NCBI GenBank assembly: GCA_035297145.1
Contig: DATGZN010000111.1
Coordinates: 1-28,318 of the forward strand
Origin: QHXW01 sp035297145
GTDB taxonomy: Bacteria > Acidobacteriota > Terriglobia > Bryobacterales > Bryobacteraceae
Reading direction: 5' to 3'
DNA: 28,318 nucleotides
The stretch's first letter is position 1; every line of letters starts with the position of its first letter. Of the stretch, positions 7,160 to 14,060 are shown in pieces. Below the pieces are notes generated by a model that did not search any database, was not told where the DNA came from, and saw only the letters and a program-made list of their open reading frames with translations. Position numbers and translations under genes: made by a program.

Positions 7160-7555
7160 ATGACCAGCGATCCCATTGCCGACATGCTCACCCGGGTGCG
7201 CAATGCCATCGCCTCCCGGCACCCGAAAGTCGACGTGCCAGCGTCCCGGCTCAAAACGGAAATCGCGCGCATCCTCAAGGAAGAGGGTTACATCGCGAAT
7301 TTCAAGGTGGCCGAAGAAGGCGTCAAACGGGTGATCAAGATTTATCTGAAGTATTCACCGACGAATGCGCCGGTGATCACGCGCATCGAACGCATCTCGC
7401 GGCCAGGCTGCCGCGTGTACGTGGGCCGCGATGACATTCCACGCGTGCAGGGCGGGTTGGGCATCAACATCCTGACCACCGCGCGCGGCGTGATGACCGG
7501 CAAAACCGCGCATCGGGAAGGGGTCGGCGGAGAAGTGCTCTGCCAGATCTGGTGA
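7160..7555 (+). CDS. rpsH: 30S ribosomal protein uS8
   Basis: A protein of 131 residues. It starts MTSDPIADMLTRVRNAI and ends with the family signature LGINILTTARGVMTGKTAHREGVGGEVLCQIW. S8 organises the 16S central domain and in E. coli represses the spc operon by binding its mRNA near rplE. Here the rplX-rplE gap instead holds a heptamer-repeat hairpin. A strong GGAGGAG precedes the ATG. rplF follows after 3 nt. Confidence 0.98.
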   Translation: MTSDPIADMLTRVRNAIASRHPKVDVPASRLKTEIARILKEEGYIANFKVAEEGVKRVIKIYLKYSPTNAPVITRIERISRPGCRVYVGRDDIPRVQGGLGINILTTARGVMTGKTAHREGVGGEVLCQIW

Positions 7556-7558
7556 TTT

Positions 7559-8098
7559 ATGTCTAGAGTTGGAAACAAGCCGATCCCGCTGCCGAAAGGC
7601 GTGAAGGTGAACATCGGCGAACAACTGCAAGTGGAAGGGCCCAAGGGCAAGCTGACGGTACCGGTGCCCGCCGGTATAAAGGTGACGCAGTCGAACGGCG
7701 TCATCCAGCTCGCCCGGCAAGGCGACGAACACGCGGCCCTGCACGGCCTCACGCGGGCGCTCGCGGCCAACGCGATCAACGGAGTCGCGACTGGTTTCAC
7801 CCGCGAGCTGGACATCGTGGGCATCGGGTACCGCGCCGACATCAAGGGCCGCGTGGCCACGTTCACGCTGGGCTACTCGCATCCCATCGAGGTTCTCCTG
7901 CCCGAGGGCGTGGACCTCAAGATCGACAAACAGACGCACCTGGTGCTGACCAGCTACGACAAGCAGATGCTAGGCCAGGTGGCGGCGAATATTCGCGCGC
8001 TGCGCAAGCCGGATCCGTACAAGAATAAGGGTATCCGGTACACCGGTGAACTGCTGCGGAAGAAGGTCGGCAAGACCGGCGCGGGAGCTAAGGCATGA
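7559..8098 (+). CDS. rplF: 50S ribosomal protein uL6
   Basis: A protein of 179 residues. It begins MSRVGNKPIPLPKGVKV and carries the C-terminal KH-like signature with PDPYKNKGIRYTGE. L6 lies near the sarcin-ricin loop and the factor-binding site. The ATG is 3 nt past rpsH with a poor SD, suggesting translational coupling. Its stop overlaps the rplR start by 4 nt (ATGA). Confidence 0.98.
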   Translation: MSRVGNKPIPLPKGVKVNIGEQLQVEGPKGKLTVPVPAGIKVTQSNGVIQLARQGDEHAALHGLTRALAANAINGVATGFTRELDIVGIGYRADIKGRVATFTLGYSHPIEVLLPEGVDLKIDKQTHLVLTSYDKQMLGQVAANIRALRKPDPYKNKGIRYTGELLRKKVGKTGAGAKA

Positions 8099-8589
8099 TC
8101 CAGAGAACCAATAAGAACGAAATTCGCTGGCGCATCCACAAGCGCATCCGCCGGAAAGTGCGGGGCACGCCGGAGCGTCCGCGCCTGGCGATTTTCCGCA
8201 GCCTTTCGCACATCTACGCGCAAATCGTGGACGACACCAAGGGCCAGACGATCGTGGCCGCGGCATCGTCGGAGAAGGCGTTGCGCGGCGCAGCAACTGC
8301 GGCAGCCCCGGCACCGGAACCGGAACCGGCTCCCGAAACGCCCGCACCCAAAGCCGAAAAAGGCGCTAAGGGCGACAAGGGTGAGAAGAAGGCCGCGAAA
8401 AAGGCTGCGCCTCCTGTCAAAGCCAGTGGCGGCAACGTAGCGGGCGCGAAGCTGATCGGCAAGACGATCGCCGAGCGCGCCAAAGAAAAAGGCATCAAGC
8501 AGGTGGTATTCGATCGCGGCGGCTACATCTACCACGGGCGCGTCAAGGCGCTGGCCGATGCCGCGCGCGCGGCGGGACTGGAGTTCTAG
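8095..8589 (+). CDS. rplR: 50S ribosomal protein uL18 with internal low-complexity insert
   Basis: A protein of 164 residues against the usual 115-122. The conserved halves are intact: GTPERPRLAIFRSLSHIYAQ with DDTKGQTIVAA at the front, and IAERAKEKGIKQVVFDRGG then YHGRVKALADAAR at the back. Between them, about residues 66-112 (8290-8430), is an Ala/Pro/Glu stretch followed by a Lys/Gly/Ala stretch, where normal L18 has only a short linker. The insert keeps the frame and its GC content matches the neighbours. L18 binds 5S rRNA; a basic insert there could touch RNA, but that is inference. The role of the insert is unknown. Confidence 0.97.
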   Translation: MIQRTNKNEIRWRIHKRIRRKVRGTPERPRLAIFRSLSHIYAQIVDDTKGQTIVAAASSEKALRGAATAAAPAPEPEPAPETPAPKAEKGAKGDKGEKKAAKKAAPPVKASGGNVAGAKLIGKTIAERAKEKGIKQVVFDRGGYIYHGRVKALADAARAAGLEF

Positions 8590-8592
8590 CAG

Positions 8593-9105
8593 ATGGCTTC
8601 TACGGTGGTAAAACGGATCGATCCGCAAACGCTCAACCTGAAAGAGCAGGTGGTTTCGATCAATCGCGTGACGAAGGTCGTCAAGGGCGGCAAGAACCTG
8701 AGCTTCTCCGCGCTGGTCGTGGTGGGAGATTCCTCGGCGAAAGTGGTGGGCTTCGGCGTCGGCAAGGCGAAAGAGGTGCCATCGGCCATCCGAAAGGGCA
8801 TTGAAGCGGCCAAGAAGAACCTGCGCAAGATTCACTTGTTGGAAACCACGATTCCCCACATGGTGCTGGGCCGGTATGGCAGCGGCATGGTGTTGCTGAA
8901 GCCGGCCCCGGAAGGAACCGGCGTCATCGCCGGTGGTCCGGTGCGGGCCGTGGTACAAGCGGCGGGCATTCCCAATGTGCTGACCAAGTCGATCGGTTCT
9001 CACAATCCGCACAATGTGGTGAAAGCCACGATCGACGCCCTCGAGCAGTTGCGCGACAAGAGCGCCGTGGCCGAAATGCGCGGTTTGGCGCTGGAGAAAA
9101 TGTAA
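8593..9105 (+). CDS. rpsE: 30S ribosomal protein uS5
   Basis: A protein of 170 residues. It has the S5 N-terminal double-stranded RNA-binding-like fold with RVTKVVKGGKNLSFSALVVVGD and the central GFGVGKAKEVPSAIRKG, then the C-terminal GTGVIAGGPVRAVVQAAGI and SHNPHNVVKATIDAL. S5 contributes to translational accuracy and mRNA unwinding at the entry channel. It lies 3 nt after rplR and overlaps rpmD by one nucleotide. Confidence 0.98.
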   Translation: MASTVVKRIDPQTLNLKEQVVSINRVTKVVKGGKNLSFSALVVVGDSSAKVVGFGVGKAKEVPSAIRKGIEAAKKNLRKIHLLETTIPHMVLGRYGSGMVLLKPAPEGTGVIAGGPVRAVVQAAGIPNVLTKSIGSHNPHNVVKATIDALEQLRDKSAVAEMRGLALEKM

Positions 9106-9287
9106 TGGAAGGCATGATCAGGATCAAGCTGGTGCGCAGCCCCATCTGCACTCCTATGAAGCACAAGAAAGTGGTGCGGGCGCTCGGGCTGCGCAAGCTC
9201 AACCAGGTGGTTTCGAAGCCGGATACACCGGGTTTTCGCGGCATGGTAAAGAAAGTCCCGCATCTGCTGGCGCTGGTGGAGGAGTAG
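9105..9287 (+). CDS. rpmD: 50S ribosomal protein uL30
   Basis: A protein of 60 residues. The core IRIKLVRSPI, then HKKVVRALGLRKLNQVV, then PDTPGFRGMVKKVPHLL, matches bacterial L30. It starts at an ATG sharing its A with the rpsE stop (TAATG). A second ATG four codons in is possible; either gives a normal L30. The S5-L30-L15 order is standard. Confidence 0.95.
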   Translation: MEGMIRIKLVRSPICTPMKHKKVVRALGLRKLNQVVSKPDTPGFRGMVKKVPHLLALVEE

Positions 9288-9291
9288 AGTC

Positions 9292-9744
9292 ATGAACCTG
9301 AGCAACCTGAAACCTCCCGCGGGTCAGAAGCGCGCGCCGAAACGTATCGGACGAGGCATGGGTTCAGGCCGCGGAAAAACGGCCACTCGCGGCCATAAGG
9401 GCCAGCACGCCGGCACGGGCTTCAGCCTGATGCGCGGCTTCGAAGGCGGCCAGATGCCGCTCCATCGCCGCCTTCCCAAGCGCGGTTTTACCAACATTTT
9501 CAAGAAGCAGTATGCTGTAGTGAACCTGGGACGGCTGGACAAGCTGGAAGGCGACAATTTCACGCCCGACCGTTTGATCGAACTGGGCATAGTACGGAAG
9601 ACGCGTGATGGCGTGAAGGTCCTGGGATCGGGAGAATTGACGCGCAAGATCCGCGTGGAAGCGCACCTGTTTTCGCGCTCCGCGCTCGACAAGATCCAGA
9701 AGGCCGGCGGCGAAGCCGCGGTCATTGGAGCGGCAGCCAAGTAA
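9292..9744 (+). CDS. rplO: 50S ribosomal protein uL15
   Basis: A protein of 150 residues. The Gly/Arg/Lys-rich N-terminal extension (KRIGRGMGSGRGKTATRGHKGQ) and the segment GFEGGQMPLHRRLPKRGF are diagnostic of L15. The C-terminal globular domain keeps the normal length. GGAG lies ahead of the ATG. secY follows 18 nt later, as in most spc operons. Confidence 0.97.
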   Translation: MNLSNLKPPAGQKRAPKRIGRGMGSGRGKTATRGHKGQHAGTGFSLMRGFEGGQMPLHRRLPKRGFTNIFKKQYAVVNLGRLDKLEGDNFTPDRLIELGIVRKTRDGVKVLGSGELTRKIRVEAHLFSRSALDKIQKAGGEAAVIGAAAK

Positions 9745-9762
9745 GCTGGCCGGGGCAAGGTC

Positions 9763-11160
9763 ATGAAATTTTTCGAAGCCTTTGCGAACGTTTTCCGGAT
9801 TCCTGATCTCCGCAAGCGCGTGCTGTTCACGCTGGGCTTGCTGGCGGTCTACCGGCTGGGCGGCCACATCCCGACACCCGGCGTCAACATGCAGCGGTGG
9901 ACGGATTTCTTTTCGCATAACCAGGGATCGATTTTCGGCTTCTTCGACCTGATGGTGGGCGGCAATATCCGGCGCCTGACCATCTTCGCCCTGGGCATCA
10001 TGCCCTACATCACGGCGTCGATTATCCTCCAACTGCTTACAGTGGTCGTTCCCACGCTCGAGAAGCTGCAAAAGGAAGGCGAACTCGGCCGGCGCAAAAT
10101 CACGCAGTGGACCCGCTACCTGACGGTCATCCTGGCCGTCATCCAGTCGTTCGGCATCGCCATCAGCCTTCAGGCCATGCAAGGCAACGTGGTCGACACT
10201 CCCGGCATCGGGTTTGTGCTGATGACCATCATCTCGCTCACTACCGGGACGGCTTTCATCATGTGGCTAGGTGAGCAGATCACCGACCGCGGCATCGGCA
10301 ACGGCATGTCGCTCATCATTTTCGCCGGCATCGTGGTCGGCCTGCCCAACGCCATCGGTAACATTTACACCAACGTTTTCAAAACCAGGGAATGGAGCCC
10401 CCTGCAGCTGGGCTTCATCCTGATCATGATGGTGGCAGTGGTTGCCTTCATCGTCTTGGTGGAGCGCGGGGAGCGCCGCATTCCGGTGCAGTACGCCAAA
10501 CGCGTGGTGGGACGGCGCGTCATGGGCGGCCAGTCCACGCACATGCCGCTCAAGGTGAATGCGGGTGGTGTGATCCCGGTCATTTTCGCTTCCTCGATTT
10601 TGGCCTTCCCGCAGACGGCGCGGAGTTTACCCGTGGTCCAGAACAGCAAGTGGTTAAGCAGTATGTTGTTCAGTATCCAGCACGGCGAGCCGCTCTATTT
10701 GGTGCTGTTCGTGGTCGGAATTATCTTCTTTTGCTTCTTTTATGTATCCATCATCTTTAACCCGAACGAAGCCGCGGATAACATGCGGAAGTACGGCGGG
10801 TTCATCCCCGGCATCCGGCCGGGCCGTTATACCGCCGAGTACATGAACAACATCCTCACCAAAATCACCGTGGTGGGCGGCATTTATCTCTCGATCCTTT
10901 GCCTGATCCCGGACATCATGATTTCCGGCATCCACTTACAACACCTCCCGCTCATCGGGAACTGGATCGACAACTACTTCCCGCGCTTTCTGCTGGATGG
11001 CCTGAACGTGACATTCTATTTCGGCGGCACGTCGCTTCTGATCGTGGTGGGCGTGGCCATGGACACCATCAATCAGGTAGAGGCGCAGCTCATTATGCGC
11101 CATTACGAGGGCTTTACGCCGCGGGCAGGCCGCATCCGCGGCCGGCGTAACTCATTCTAA
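9763..11160 (+). CDS. secY: Preprotein translocase channel subunit SecY
   Basis: A protein of 465 residues with ten predicted membrane segments. Recognisable parts are the N-terminal FRIPDLRKRVLFTLGLLAVYRLG, the plug region after GGHIPTPGV, LGIMPYITASIILQLL in TM2, and GEQITDRGIGNGMSLIIFAGIV in TM4. The cytoplasmic loop FNPNEAADNMRKYGGFIPGIRPG is also present. SecY forms the protein-conducting channel with SecE and SecG in the inner membrane. Length is slightly above the usual 430-445. It is followed by a 117-nt gap with a repeat element before adk. Confidence 0.98.
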   Translation: MKFFEAFANVFRIPDLRKRVLFTLGLLAVYRLGGHIPTPGVNMQRWTDFFSHNQGSIFGFFDLMVGGNIRRLTIFALGIMPYITASIILQLLTVVVPTLEKLQKEGELGRRKITQWTRYLTVILAVIQSFGIAISLQAMQGNVVDTPGIGFVLMTIISLTTGTAFIMWLGEQITDRGIGNGMSLIIFAGIVVGLPNAIGNIYTNVFKTREWSPLQLGFILIMMVAVVAFIVLVERGERRIPVQYAKRVVGRRVMGGQSTHMPLKVNAGGVIPVIFASSILAFPQTARSLPVVQNSKWLSSMLFSIQHGEPLYLVLFVVGIIFFCFFYVSIIFNPNEAADNMRKYGGFIPGIRPGRYTAEYMNNILTKITVVGGIYLSILCLIPDIMISGIHLQHLPLIGNWIDNYFPRFLLDGLNVTFYFGGTSLLIVVGVAMDTINQVEAQLIMRHYEGFTPRAGRIRGRRNSF

Positions 11161-11165
11161 AAGCA

Positions 11166-11274
11166 GGATTTGGGAGTTAGGATTTAGGATTTGGCGCGCG
11201 AAAGTCGGGTTGAAAATGGCGGAGTGCCGGCGGACAGGGACGCAGGCCAAGTCCCAAATCCCAAACCCCAAGCC
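11166..11274 (+). repeat. Paired GGN5 heptamer element 4 (GGATTTA family), secY-adk gap
   Basis: The 5' arm is four 7-nt units at 11166-11193 with GG at 11166, 11173, 11180 and 11187. The 3' arm is four units at 11247-11274 with CC at 11247, 11254, 11261 and 11268. The arms are complementary with a few mismatches, around a 53-nt loop that is not itself repeated. The 3' arm ends 3 nt before the likely TTG start of adk and leaves no Shine-Dalgarno sequence there. Confidence 0.87.
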
Positions 11275-11277
11275 CTC

Positions 11278-11922
11278 TTGGCTCTGATTCTGTTTGGGCC
11301 GCCGGGCTCTGGTAAGGGCACCCAATCCAAGCTCCTGGTGAAGACACTCGGCATTCCCCAGATTTCTACGGGCGACATGCTGCGGGAGCATGTGCGGAAA
11401 GGGAACGCGGTCGGTACCAAGGTCGAGGCGAAGATGAAGGCGGGCATCCTCGTTAAGGATGAAGTGGTCAACCGGCTGGTGGAGGAGCGCCTGGCCCAAC
11501 CGGATGCCGCGCGTGGCTTTATTTTGGACGGTTATCCGCGAACCCGGGCGCAAGCCGAGACCTTGTGCCGGATGCTGGCGGGCCTGGGAGCAGAGGCAGT
11601 GGTGATCCACCTCGTTGTGGATTACAATGAAGTTATCGCTCGCCTGACCGGACGCAGGCAGTGCCCTGTGTGCGGCACCTTGTACAACGTGAAGTCCAAA
11701 CCGACTAAGGTTCCGGGTGTGTGCGATCTGGATGGCGCGGCTCTGATCGTTCGCGATGATGACCGCGAGGAAGTGATACGGGAGCGGCTGGATGCTTATC
11801 AAAAGCAGACGCGGCCGCTAATTGAGTTTTTTCGCGAGAGTGGCAAGAGATTGTACGACGTGGACGCCAGCAGTGAACCGCCGGAAATCGTTTTCCGGAA
11901 AATTCTGGCGTTGATTCAGTAG
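11278..11922 (+). CDS. adk: Adenylate kinase
   Basis: A protein of 214 residues from a TTG at 11278, the same length as E. coli Adk and giving the normal N-terminus MALILFGPPGSGKGTQ with the P-loop at residues 7-14. The enzyme interconverts ATP + AMP and 2 ADP in the cytoplasm. The AMP-binding part (STGDMLREHV, GFILDGYPRT) is intact. The LID carries a zinc site of the C-C-C-D type (CPVC, later CDLD). The same frame is open back to a TTG at 11191, which would add 29 residues read from the repeat element; this is unlikely. No SD is visible before 11278. map follows after 2 nt. Confidence 0.95.
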   Translation: MALILFGPPGSGKGTQSKLLVKTLGIPQISTGDMLREHVRKGNAVGTKVEAKMKAGILVKDEVVNRLVEERLAQPDAARGFILDGYPRTRAQAETLCRMLAGLGAEAVVIHLVVDYNEVIARLTGRRQCPVCGTLYNVKSKPTKVPGVCDLDGAALIVRDDDREEVIRERLDAYQKQTRPLIEFFRESGKRLYDVDASSEPPEIVFRKILALIQ

Positions 11923-11924
11923 TC

Positions 11925-12695
11925 ATGATCATTCGGAAAACGGCCGCGGAATTGGAAAAAATGCGGCGCAGCGGGCTTTTGGTTTACCAGATCCTGCGCA
12001 AATTGGGCGACATGGTTCGGGAAGGCGTCAGCACCTACGATCTGGAGGTCGAGGCGGAACGCCTGGTGGCCGAGGCGGGGGCGCGTCCCGCCTTCAAAGG
12101 CTACTTTGTTCCCGCGGCGGGCGAGCGGTACAAATTCGTGCTGTGCACTTCGGTCAATAGCGAGATCGTGCATGGCATGCCGTCGCCGAAGCGGATTTTG
12201 AAAAAGGGCGATATCGTTTCGCTGGATACAGGCGTGGAGATGGACGGGTATTACGGTGATTCGGCCATTACGGTGGGTGTGGGCGAGTTGAGCGAAGAGG
12301 CCAAACGATTGCTTAAAGTGACCGAGGAATCGCTCGAACTGGCGATCCAGCAGGTCCGCGCGGGCAACCGGCTGTTTGATATTTGCGGCACAGTCGAGAA
12401 ACACGTGACTTCGAACGGATATTCGGTGGTGCGTGAGTATGTGGGGCACGGGATTGGAACGCATCTGCATGAGGAACCGCAGATTCCTAATTACGTGGAC
12501 CGCAAGAACGAGAATCCGCGATTGAAAGAGGGCATGGTGCTCGCCATCGAGCCCATGGTAAACGCCGGTAAACCTGATGCAAGAGTGCTGGCCGACAAGT
12601 GGACGGCAGTGACCAAGGACGGATCGAACTCGGCGCACTTCGAGCATTGCGTGGCCGTGACGTCGAATGGCCCTTGGGTGTTGACCAGACCCTGA
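11925..12695 (+). CDS. map: Methionine aminopeptidase type I
   Basis: A protein of 256 residues. It removes the initiator methionine from nascent proteins. The pita-bread fold's five metal ligands are visible: D101 (SLDTG), D112 (YYGDSA), H175 (VGHGIG), E209 (AIEPM) and E240 (AHFEH), plus the substrate-contacting H83 in IVHGMPS. There is no N-terminal zinc-finger extension. It follows adk by 2 nt and its stop is 8 nt before the infA start. The adk-map-infA order is common in many phyla. Confidence 0.97.
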   Translation: MIIRKTAAELEKMRRSGLLVYQILRKLGDMVREGVSTYDLEVEAERLVAEAGARPAFKGYFVPAAGERYKFVLCTSVNSEIVHGMPSPKRILKKGDIVSLDTGVEMDGYYGDSAITVGVGELSEEAKRLLKVTEESLELAIQQVRAGNRLFDICGTVEKHVTSNGYSVVREYVGHGIGTHLHEEPQIPNYVDRKNENPRLKEGMVLAIEPMVNAGKPDARVLADKWTAVTKDGSNSAHFEHCVAVTSNGPWVLTRP

Positions 12696-12728
12696 GGTGC
12701 TAGGTGTCAGGTGCTCGGTGCCAGGGTT
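12694..12728 (+). repeat. Single-arm GGN5 heptamer array 5 (AGGTG family) across the infA start
   Basis: Five 7-nt units with GG at 12696, 12703, 12710, 12717 and 12724. No complementary CC array is seen nearby, so this is a half element. It starts within the map stop codon. It contains GAGG (12694-12697), the GTG start of infA (12704) and the codons for about the first eight residues of IF1. The array is therefore coding, unlike the other elements. Confidence 0.82.
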
Positions 12729-12910
12729 CGGTGGTGGAAGAGTTGCCGCAGCTGGTATTTCGAGTTGACTTGGGAAAAGGGCATCAGGTTCTCGCGCATG
12801 CTGTCGGGATGACCGAGCGAAATTTTGTGCGGCTGCTGCCGGGCGACAAAGTGGAAGTGGAGTTGGCGAATACGGACGTCACCCGCGGTAGAATTTTGCG
12901 GAAATTGTGA
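12704..12910 (+). CDS. infA: Translation initiation factor IF-1
   Basis: A protein of 68 residues. The OB-fold core is clear: QGSVVEELPQLVFRVDL, then GHQVLAHAVGMTERNFVRLLPGDKVEVEL, then RGRILRKL. IF-1 binds the A site during initiation. A stop codon directly precedes the GTG at 12704, so this is the longest possible start, and GAGG lies 6 nt upstream of it. The first residues (MSGARC) come from the heptamer array and replace the usual acidic start MxKED-type sequence, making the protein about four residues short. A later GTG (12731 or 12734) would cut into the first beta strand. A second infA elsewhere in the genome cannot be excluded. Confidence 0.93.
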   Translation: MSGARCQGSVVEELPQLVFRVDLGKGHQVLAHAVGMTERNFVRLLPGDKVEVELANTDVTRGRILRKL

Positions 12911-12911
12911 G

Positions 12912-13000
12912 GGATCGGATTTGGGATTTAGGATTTAGGATTTGGCAAGCGGCGGGCTGCGCTGACCAAATCCCAAGTCCCAAATCCCAAATCCCAAAAA
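12912..13000 (+). repeat. Paired GGN5 heptamer element 6 (GGATTTA family), infA-rpmJ gap
   Basis: The 5' arm has four full units at 12917-12944 with GG at 12917, 12924, 12931 and 12938, preceded by a partial unit. The 3' arm has units at 12966-12993 with CC at 12966, 12973, 12980, 12987 and 12994. A stem of about 28 bp with scattered A-C and G-U positions can form over a 21-nt loop. The 3' arm ends a few nucleotides before the rpmJ ATG and no SD lies between. GAGGGA (12909-12914) sits at the 5' foot of the stem. Confidence 0.9.
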
Positions 13001-13003
13001 ACC

Positions 13004-13117
13004 ATGAAAGTGCGAGCGTCAGTTAAAAAGATTTGTGACAAGTGCAAGGTGATCCATCGCCAGGGGGTGGTGCGTGTCATCTGCCCGAATCCGAAACACA
13101 AGCAGCGCCAGGGATAG
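13004..13117 (+). CDS. rpmJ: 50S ribosomal protein bL36
   Basis: A 37-residue protein. It begins MKVRASVKKICDKCKVIHRQ and ends KHKQRQG. The zinc ligands of the C+ form are all present: C11, C14, C27 and H32. L36 binds 23S rRNA near the factor-binding region. No Shine-Dalgarno sequence is present just upstream; the preceding bases are the C/A-rich end of a repeat arm. rpsM follows after 9 nt with a strong AGGAG. Confidence 0.96.
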   Translation: MKVRASVKKICDKCKVIHRQGVVRVICPNPKHKQRQG

Positions 13118-13126
13118 GAGAGCGTT

Positions 13127-13513
13127 ATGGCACGTTTAGCAGGCGTAGATCTGCCGCCCAAAAAGAGAGCGGAAATCGGCCTTACGTACATCTACGGCAT
13201 CGGCCGTAGCCGTTCCCGTTCCCTGCTCCACCGGGCCGGGATCGAATTCGACAAGAAGGTCGGCGACCTCACCGAAGACGAGGTCAACAAGGTGCGCCAG
13301 ATCCTCGAAGAGGAAGGCGCCGTGGAAGGCGATCTGCGCAAGGAAATCTCGATGAATATCAAGCGGCACATCGAGATGGGCTCCTATCGCGGCATGCGGC
13401 ACCGCCGCAGCCTGCCGGTGCGCGGCCAGCGGACCCACACCAACGCGCGCACGCGCAAGGGACCTCGGCGCGGCACCGTGGCCAACAAGAAGAAAGCGGC
13501 GTCGAAGACATAA
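13127..13513 (+). CDS. rpsM: 30S ribosomal protein uS13
   Basis: A protein of 128 residues. It starts MARLAGVDLPPKKRAEIGLTYI and has the YGIGRSRS helix-hairpin region. The C-terminal basic tail with GSYRGMRHRRSLPVRGQRTHTNARTRKG reaches the P-site tRNA. GGAG in front of the ATG is well placed. This begins the alpha-operon part (S13-S11-S4-alpha-L17). Confidence 0.98.
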   Translation: MARLAGVDLPPKKRAEIGLTYIYGIGRSRSRSLLHRAGIEFDKKVGDLTEDEVNKVRQILEEEGAVEGDLRKEISMNIKRHIEMGSYRGMRHRRSLPVRGQRTHTNARTRKGPRRGTVANKKKAASKT

Positions 13514-13517
13514 TCCT

Positions 13518-13931
13518 ATGGCGAAAGCTGAGCAGAAAGCCAAACCGACTAAGAAGAAAAGCTTCAAGAAGAAGGAAAAACGCATTGTCCATTCGGGCAT
13601 TGTGCACATCCAGGCGACCTTCAACAACACCATCGTGACCATTGCCGATCAGGAGGGCCATACGCTCTCCTGGTCGAGCGCCGGCTCGCTCGGCTTTCGC
13701 GGGTCGCGCAAGGGAACACCGTTTGCCGCGCAGCAGGCGGCGCTCACCGCGGCCAACAAAGCCTCGGAAAGCGGTTTACGAACAGTAGAAGTACGTGTGA
13801 GCGGTCCGGGATCGGGCCGTGAATCGGCGGTACGCGCTCTCTCGACAGCCGGGCTGGAAGTCCGCAACATCAAGGACGCAACACCCATCCCACACAACGG
13901 CTGCCGGCCGCCGAAAAAGAGAAGGGTTTAG
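13518..13931 (+). CDS. rpsK: 30S ribosomal protein uS11
   Basis: A protein of 137 residues with a Lys-rich N-terminus. The core IVHIQATFNNTIVTI and GFRGSRKGTPFAAQ are typical, and the C-terminus ends with the canonical HNGCRPPKKRRV. S11 lies on the 30S platform by the E site. It starts 4 nt after rpsM. The TAG stop is followed by a 129-nt gap containing a repeat element. Confidence 0.98.
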   Translation: MAKAEQKAKPTKKKSFKKKEKRIVHSGIVHIQATFNNTIVTIADQEGHTLSWSSAGSLGFRGSRKGTPFAAQQAALTAANKASESGLRTVEVRVSGPGSGRESAVRALSTAGLEVRNIKDATPIPHNGCRPPKKRRV

Positions 13932-13938
13932 AGAAGGC

Positions 13939-13989
13939 GAGGTTTCCAGGTCTTGGTTGCTCACACCTAGAACCTAACCCCTGGCACCT
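13939..13989 (+). repeat. Paired GGN5 heptamer element 7 (AGGTG family), rpsK-rpsD gap
   Basis: The 5' arm has GG at 13941, 13949 and 13955, so one spacing of 8 and one of 6 nt, as if one base had moved. The 3' arm has four exact units at 13962-13989 with CC at 13966, 13973, 13980 and 13987. The centre GGTTGCT plus CACCT matches element 2. After the element, 13990-14049 holds a short hairpin (GTCCG 14008-14012 with CGGAC 14018-14022) and then the strong SD of rpsD. Confidence 0.8.
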
Positions 13990-14060
13990 GTTTTAAGCAG
14001 GACGAAGGTCCGAGTGCCGGACTGTAAACTGCACCTGAAGTGAAGAGGTAAGGAGGAACA

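Noticed and set aside
12912..13000. CRISPR array or telomere-like repeat
   Set aside because: The units are contiguous 7-mers with no spacers and no cas genes nearby. The likeness of GGATTTA to the plant telomere word TTTAGGG is a coincidence of GGN5 composition.
13990..14049. S4 autoregulatory pseudoknot before rpsD
   Set aside because: Only a 5-bp hairpin is seen, and in E. coli the S4 site is before rpsM, not rpsD; the evidence is too weak to call.
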